64,000 nt of DNA from Phascolarctobacterium sp. (GTDB lineage Bacteria > Bacillota > Negativicutes > Acidaminococcales > Acidaminococcaceae), in the NCBI GenBank assembly GCA_003150755.1, contig QAMT01000004.1, forward strand, positions 124,001 to 188,000. Reading direction: 5' to 3'. This document shows positions 59,602 to 64,000 of this stretch, one piece after another. The translations under genes and the position numbers were made by a program. The notes under the pieces were generated by a model that saw only the letters and a program-made list of their open reading frames with translations, was not told the origin of the DNA and searched no databases. How positions within the stretch are numbered: position 1 is the stretch's first letter; every line of letters starts with the position of its first letter.

Positions 59602-61776
59602 ATGAACGAAGTAACAGAAATGCAATATGTGAGGACTCCGGACAGAGAAGATGTAATAATCGCTGACAATCCGGAGCTTTTTAAATTTAAGAAATGGTTT
59701 TCTGACGCGGTAGACGCGGCGCAAGACTGGCGCGAAGAAGCGCGCGAGGACAGAAACTTTTATGAAGGCAGGCAATGGCGCAACGCCGACAAGAGAACGC
59801 TGGAAGATAGCGGCAGGCCTGCTATTACTATCAATCGAATTAAACCGCTGCTTAACGTGTTGAGCGGGTATCAGCGGCTTAACCGGTATGATATTGACTT
59901 CCTGCCGCGTACCAACGACGATATGCAGCTGGCGCAGGTGCGCAAAGGCGTTACTAAGTACATAATGGACCGCAGCCATTACAACTATGAAGAAAGCGAC
60001 GTGTTTATGGACGGCGTTACCGGCGGCATCGGCTGGTTTGAAGTTGGCTATAAATGGAACTGGGAGATTATGGACGGCGACGCATTCGTGCGCCGCGTAT
60101 CACCTTTCGATATTTACATAGACCCGGAGAGCCGCGATAAGTATTTCCGCGATATGAAGTACCTTGTGCGCGCCCGCTGGGTAGATAAAGAAGCGCTGGC
60201 GGCGCTTTACCCGGAACACAAGGAAGAAATAGAAGCGCAAATGCAGCGCTACCTGTCCGAAGAAAAAGAAAGCAACGAAGAAAATTCCAAACTTTGGTAT
60301 CAATACGAAACAAAGAAAATCCGCTTTGCCGAATGTTGGTACAAAACAACAGAAACAAAAACGCTCTACACCTTGGATACCGGCGAAGTCGTGGCAGAGT
60401 TATCGCCGGAGCAATTAGCGATAGCGCCGCTAATCGTGGTTGATTCGCACGATATTACCGTTACCAAAGTAATGCTGATGAGCTTTTTTGATAACGTGGT
60501 GCTGGAAGCCAAAGAAAGCCCGTACCAACACGGCGAATTTCCGTTCGTGCCTTTTGTTTGCTATTACATGGGCGACGACGATATGCCTGCCGGTATTGTG
60601 CGCGACCTGAAAGACCCGCAGCGAGAAATCAATAAGCGACGCAGTCAGGAATTGCATATTCTCAATACGCAGAGTAACGGCGGCTGGATAACAGAGGAAG
60701 GCGCGCTGACCAACGAGCAGGAGAGTGACTTTAGAAACAACGCCACAAAACCGGGCGCGATTCTACATGTAGCCCCCGGCGCTTTGACCGGTGGACGCAT
60801 ACAGCGGCTTGACGCGCCGCAGGCTATGCCGGTAGGCGCTATCAACGCAGTACAGGAAGCAATGCAGGAAATGCCCACTATCAGCGGCATTAACGAAGCG
60901 CTGATGGGCACGGACATTAGTAGCCTGCAAAGCGGCAGGGCGATTGAGCTAAAGCAAAAACAGGCAATCACGCATATTGCCAGCTTGTTTGATAACCTGC
61001 GCTACTCTAAAGAAGTTATAGCGACGCTTTTGTGGGGAAGGCGCGGCGCGCCGGGCATTATCCCGCAGTTTTACACCGAAGAAAAAACATACCGTATCAT
61101 TGGCCCGGACGGTCAGTTTAACTTTATAACAGTCAATCAGCAGGTGCAAAGCATTGACCCCAATACCTTAATGCCTATCAGGCGCACGCTAAACGACTTG
61201 TCAGCCGGTGAGTTTGATATTGTTATTGCCGATACCCCGGCAACGGCAACGCAGCGCACGGCGCAGTTTTGGAGCTTGGTTGACGCTTGCGGCAAGCTGG
61301 GCATTAACGGCAATATGGTACTGGATATTCTGCTCGACCTTTCCGATGTGCCGCAAAAAGAAGAAATCAAACGACGCTTACAGCAGCAACAGCAGCAGGC
61401 GGCGCAGGCACAGCAGCAGCAAATGCAAATGCAAATGGAAATCGAGAAGCAGAAAAAACTATCGCGCAGCATGGCGTACAAAGACTTGCAGCTCCCCTTG
61501 CAGCTTAAACTTGCAGCCGAAGCCGGTATTTTCCCGAAAGAGTATGCCGACGCATTTATGGAGTGGAGCGTGCAGCAATACGCCGCCGCTATGGGCATAC
61601 CGATGGGCGGACAGCCGCAGCAGCAGCAAGGCGGAATCCCGCCGCAGGTTGCCGCGCAGCTTATGGCAGCAGGCGGCTTAACGCCGCCGCAGCAGCAGCC
61701 AACGCCGCAGGCGCAACGCCCGCTTACGCAGGCAGCTATTAACGGATTAGCCGAAACAGGGCAGCCGGTATTATAA
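59602..61776 (+). CDS. Portal protein, P22 type
   Basis: About 724 residues. N-terminal blocks WREEAREDRNFYEGRQW, AITINRIKPLLNVLSGYQR, MDGVTGGIGWFEVGY and VSPFDIYIDPESRD match P22-type portals. The C-terminus is rich in glutamine (QQQQQAAQAQQQQ and QPQQQQGG runs). Forms the dodecameric DNA gate of the capsid. ATG at 59602; the Q-rich tail is not conserved and may be a variable barrel region. Confidence 0.9.
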   Translation: MNEVTEMQYVRTPDREDVIIADNPELFKFKKWFSDAVDAAQDWREEAREDRNFYEGRQWRNADKRTLEDSGRPAITINRIKPLLNVLSGYQRLNRYDIDFLPRTNDDMQLAQVRKGVTKYIMDRSHYNYEESDVFMDGVTGGIGWFEVGYKWNWEIMDGDAFVRRVSPFDIYIDPESRDKYFRDMKYLVRARWVDKEALAALYPEHKEEIEAQMQRYLSEEKESNEENSKLWYQYETKKIRFAECWYKTTETKTLYTLDTGEVVAELSPEQLAIAPLIVVDSHDITVTKVMLMSFFDNVVLEAKESPYQHGEFPFVPFVCYYMGDDDMPAGIVRDLKDPQREINKRRSQELHILNTQSNGGWITEEGALTNEQESDFRNNATKPGAILHVAPGALTGGRIQRLDAPQAMPVGAINAVQEAMQEMPTISGINEALMGTDISSLQSGRAIELKQKQAITHIASLFDNLRYSKEVIATLLWGRRGAPGIIPQFYTEEKTYRIIGPDGQFNFITVNQQVQSIDPNTLMPIRRTLNDLSAGEFDIVIADTPATATQRTAQFWSLVDACGKLGINGNMVLDILLDLSDVPQKEEIKRRLQQQQQQAAQAQQQQMQMQMEIEKQKKLSRSMAYKDLQLPLQLKLAAEAGIFPKEYADAFMEWSVQQYAAAMGIPMGGQPQQQQGGIPPQVAAQLMAAGGLTPPQQQPTPQAQRPLTQAAINGLAETGQPVL

Positions 61777-61798
61777 AAAATAATAGGAGGCAAACAAA

Positions 61799-62068
61799 AT
61801 GGCAGAAGCAAAAACAACCGCAGCAACAAAGACAAGGCGTATCAGCGCCGCTAAAACAGTAGAAACAAAGGAAACGCCGCTTGTAGAGGCAGTAGCCAAA
61901 GACAGCGGCACTGAAATCACGGAGCATGAAAAACTTGCTATGAGAGTGAGGGAGAAGGGTTTGCAGGTTGCGGAAAGAATTTTAGACGCAACAGGCGTGC
62001 CGCCTTACGGCTCGGTACAATTAGAGAACGTATTAAAAGCAATCGAATTATACAATACCTTTAAATAA
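61799..62068 (+). CDS. Hypothetical head-module protein
   Basis: 89 residues: A/K/T-rich N-terminus, then EHEKLAMRVREKGLQVAERI and VQLENVLKAIELYNTF. Not recognised. GGAGG ribosome site. Between portal and scaffold. The 99-base gap after it has no clear gene, only a possible 20-codon ORF ending DTVDYPPTGVK before the scaffold start. Confidence 0.6.
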   Translation: MAEAKTTAATKTRRISAAKTVETKETPLVEAVAKDSGTEITEHEKLAMRVREKGLQVAERILDATGVPPYGSVQLENVLKAIELYNTFK

Positions 62069-62167
62069 TAAGGTATTTGCATAAAACGGTTGCTTTTTTA
62101 TATTCGCGACGACGGCGACACGGTCGATTATCCGCCGACAGGCGTTAAATGAAGGAGTGTTTAGACA

Positions 62168-63352
62168 ATGATGTTTATTTTTAACTTGCAACTTTTTGAC
62201 GGATTGGAAATTCCCGGCATTGACCCGGACATCGCAAATGAAATTGCTGCCGAACTCAATAACGGCGGCGAAGAAGAAAGAGGCGGCGACAACGATAGTC
62301 AAGGCGACGACACCGGCAACGCTGACGCTGACAGCGATAACAAACATGTAGACGGTGGAACGGAAGGCGCGACTGACGCTGCTACAAAATCCGCGCCCGA
62401 AGGCGGAACGGACGAATACGACGACGTACCGGAAGGCAATAGCATTCCATATATGCGTTTTAAACAGCTCAACGAGCGCCGCAAGGCGGCAGAAGCGAAG
62501 AACAAGGAACTGGAAGAAAAGCTGAAAGCGCTCGAAGGCAGACAGCAGCAGCCCCCGGCCTCCCCTGCACCGGCGGCAAGCAATGTACCGCCCTTCGCGC
62601 AGCAACCGCAGCTACCGGCAACTAATGTTCCGAACCAGCAGCCCCCGGCAGCACAGCAGCAGTCCGCCGCCGGTACTGGCGAATTTACCGCTAAGCAGAT
62701 TGAGCGCATTGCTCAAATGGCCATTAGCCGCGCAAAAGCAAAGCTCAACCTTACCGACGACGACGTGGAAAATCTCGATTATAGCGACAAACCGGAAATC
62801 AAAGTTGCATACAACAACATTGTCGCCGAAGAAATGCGGAATATCCGCAAAGAAGTACAGCAATATCAAGCTGATAGAGCCGCGTTTGCAAAACAAGTCA
62901 GCGATACTACCGCAGAGTTTGACGCGCTGGGCAAGAAGCTGGGCGCATACGACGACGTGCAGGAACGCTGGGGCTTTATTGGCGAGAAACACTTTGAAAC
63001 GCTACCTCAACGCACGCAAGGCATTTTGAAAGAAGCCTTTGCGCGCCTGCAAAATAGACGTGGCACTTATCAGGATATGTATTTGATTAACGAATACTTC
63101 GATAGCGCCAACAAGCTCTATGAGCAGCAGAAGGCAGCAGCTAACGCCGCCGCGAATCCGACGGCGCAGCGCAACATTACCAAAATGAACAGCGTCAAAA
63201 ATCTGCCGAAAGCACCGGAGTTAAACGGCGGCATAGGCAACGACAAAGTCCTTACGGTTGAGAAACTGCAAGAAATTTTAGCCACGCCCGGCGGCTGGGA
63301 TAAACTCACCGAAGCCGAACAAAAGGCTGTATTGCAAGGCAGACTTAGATAA
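62168..63352 (+). CDS. Capsid scaffolding protein
   Basis: 394 residues. Begins MMFIFNLQLFDG, then an acidic disordered segment (about 25-90), a coiled coil (RRKAAEAKNKELEEKLKALE), a P/Q-rich linker and a helical C-terminus. This is the usual composition and position for a scaffold before the major capsid gene. The N-terminal LQLF element recurs in the capsid protein. Confidence 0.75.
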   Translation: MMFIFNLQLFDGLEIPGIDPDIANEIAAELNNGGEEERGGDNDSQGDDTGNADADSDNKHVDGGTEGATDAATKSAPEGGTDEYDDVPEGNSIPYMRFKQLNERRKAAEAKNKELEEKLKALEGRQQQPPASPAPAASNVPPFAQQPQLPATNVPNQQPPAAQQQSAAGTGEFTAKQIERIAQMAISRAKAKLNLTDDDVENLDYSDKPEIKVAYNNIVAEEMRNIRKEVQQYQADRAAFAKQVSDTTAEFDALGKKLGAYDDVQERWGFIGEKHFETLPQRTQGILKEAFARLQNRRGTYQDMYLINEYFDSANKLYEQQKAAANAAANPTAQRNITKMNSVKNLPKAPELNGGIGNDKVLTVEKLQEILATPGGWDKLTEAEQKAVLQGRLR

Positions 63353-63380
63353 AGATTTTCCGACGCGGAAAGGATATAAG

Positions 63381-64000
63381 ATGTCTAATCACTTTAAATT
63401 TATGTTGCAGCTCTTTACAGATACTACCGTGCCTACCAATCTCGTACATAAAGCGTGGGCAAAGCAGCTCTGGAAAGAAGCAGAACGCGACAACTTTTTC
63501 TCTAAATTCACCGGCGAAGGCTCTAACAATATCATTCAGGTTAAAACCGACCTAAAAAAAGAAGCGGGCGACAAAATTACCGTTCCTTTGGTAATGCGTT
63601 TGACCGGCGCTGGCGTTACCGGTGATAACACTCTGGAAGGCAACGAGGAACAGTTGCAGCTTTACGACTGCACGGTAACTGTTGACCAAATCCGTCACGC
63701 CGTGCGTCTTAAAGGCAAAATGGAAGAACAGAAAACCGCCCTTGACCTGCGTCAAGCAGCTAAAGACGGCCTGAAATTGTGGATGAAAGAAAAGGTAGAG
63801 CAGATGACCGTTGACGCTCTGACCACCGACCCTTCCACCGAACACACCATTTATGCAGGTGGCAAAACTTCCGAAGCCGCCGTTGCAGCAACCGACGTGC
63901 TGACCACTGACCTTATCTCTCAGGCAGCGCGCCTTGCACGCCTTTCCGAACCTAAAATCCGTCGCATTCCTGTTGACGGTAAAGAATATTACATCATGCT
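63381..64000 (+). CDS. Major capsid protein, N4-gp56 family (3' end cut by window)
   Basis: At least 206 residues. MSNHFKFMLQLF, then PTNLVHKAWAKQLWKEAERD, GSNNIIQVKTDLKKEAGDKI, VTVDQIRHAVRLKGKMEEQK and LKLWMKEKVEQM fit the N4-gp56/DUF4043 capsid family. Builds the icosahedral shell. AAAGGAT ribosome site. The frame is still open at the last base. Confidence 0.88.
   Translation, partial: MSNHFKFMLQLFTDTTVPTNLVHKAWAKQLWKEAERDNFFSKFTGEGSNNIIQVKTDLKKEAGDKITVPLVMRLTGAGVTGDNTLEGNEEQLQLYDCTVTVDQIRHAVRLKGKMEEQKTALDLRQAAKDGLKLWMKEKVEQMTVDALTTDPSTEHTIYAGGKTSEAAVAATDVLTTDLISQAARLARLSEPKIRRIPVDGKEYYIM

Larger units (their letters stand above)
38623..64000. mobile_element. Prophage, left part (continues beyond the window)
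   Basis: The element begins in the 3' half of tRNA-Glu with a serine recombinase, then an immunity region, recombination and replication genes, a regulatory and structured non-coding block, and terminase, portal, scaffold and capsid genes in order. All genes from 41.6 kb on point right. Its right end and attR are not in the window. P22-type portal plus N4-gp56-type capsid suggests a tailed phage; tail type cannot be judged. Confidence 0.93.

Noticed and set aside
61137..61835. Cysteine-rich leftward ORF opposite the portal C-terminus
   Set aside because: Cys runs are the complement of the glutamine (CAG) repeats in the portal gene.
62069..62167. Possible 20-codon ORF ending DTVDYPPTGVK
   Set aside because: No standard start with a ribosome site; too short to support.
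38580..64000. CRISPR array or rRNA operon in the window
   Set aside because: No regularly spaced repeats of CRISPR type and no rRNA sequence were seen; the repeats at 45.6 and 56.0 kb are iteron-like and too few.

Overview
The window reads as chromosome of a diderm Firmicute (Negativicutes), most likely an Acidaminococcaceae member such as Phascolarctobacterium. This is inferred from the gene set: Hfq, HtpX, a YibQ-type divergent polysaccharide deacetylase, a TAXI-type TRAP transporter with its DUF1850 partner, PduO-type cobalamin adenosyltransferase, and the lspA-rluD-pyrR order. No rRNA is present, so species cannot be fixed.

Bases 1-4414 are an AT-rich surface-polysaccharide island: a frameshifted TupA-like ATP-grasp gene, a second ATP-grasp gene, a GT2 glycosyltransferase and a Wzx-type flippase. 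A hicA-hicB toxin-antitoxin pair and a DUF4143 ATPase follow. Bases 6.4-38.4 kb are ordinary housekeeping chromosome in short operons separated by clear terminators and good sigma-70-type promoters: hfq, xerD, htpX, M42 peptidase, ndk, cobalamin adenosyltransferase, MFS, alr, TRAP operon, ppsA, lapA-recJ-relA/spoT-MBL-AI-2E exporter, hisS-aspS, a radical SAM gene, a ZTP-riboswitch-controlled AICAR formyltransferase, an acyl-CoA dehydrogenase, lspA-rluD-pyrR-LUD, then tRNA-Gln and tRNA-Glu.

From the 3' half of tRNA-Glu (about 38.62 kb) to the end of the window lies the left part of a prophage. A serine recombinase reads leftward and its last codons lie inside the tRNA gene. Next come the immunity region (ImmA/IrrE peptidase, CI-like repressor, Cro-like protein, an operator array), a recombination/replication module (YqaJ exonuclease, RecT, DnaD-like initiator, helicase-loader-like protein, cytosine methyltransferase, kinase, RusA, SSB), a late-regulator-like protein, a large zinc-module/AP2 protein, and two small-gene cassettes driven by promoters that share one palindromic operator. 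A 790-base gene-free stretch full of perfect hairpins follows; it also holds two DnaA boxes and 19-base repeats and sits just before a RepL-like initiator. The packaging and head module then begins: small and large terminase, a Prp-like cysteine protease, a P22-type portal, scaffold, and an N4-gp56-type capsid protein cut by the window edge.

The most unusual parts are: (i) the structured non-coding block at 55.6-56.4 kb, which may be a large phage RNA, an origin, or both; (ii) a repeat family shared between the DnaD-like initiator gene and that block; (iii) a 136-residue ORF nested out of frame inside the methyltransferase gene; (iv) the two operator-sharing cassettes of small acidic proteins with an AbrB-like protein; and (v) the three-module zinc/AP2 protein. 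Everything was read by eye; no database search was run.
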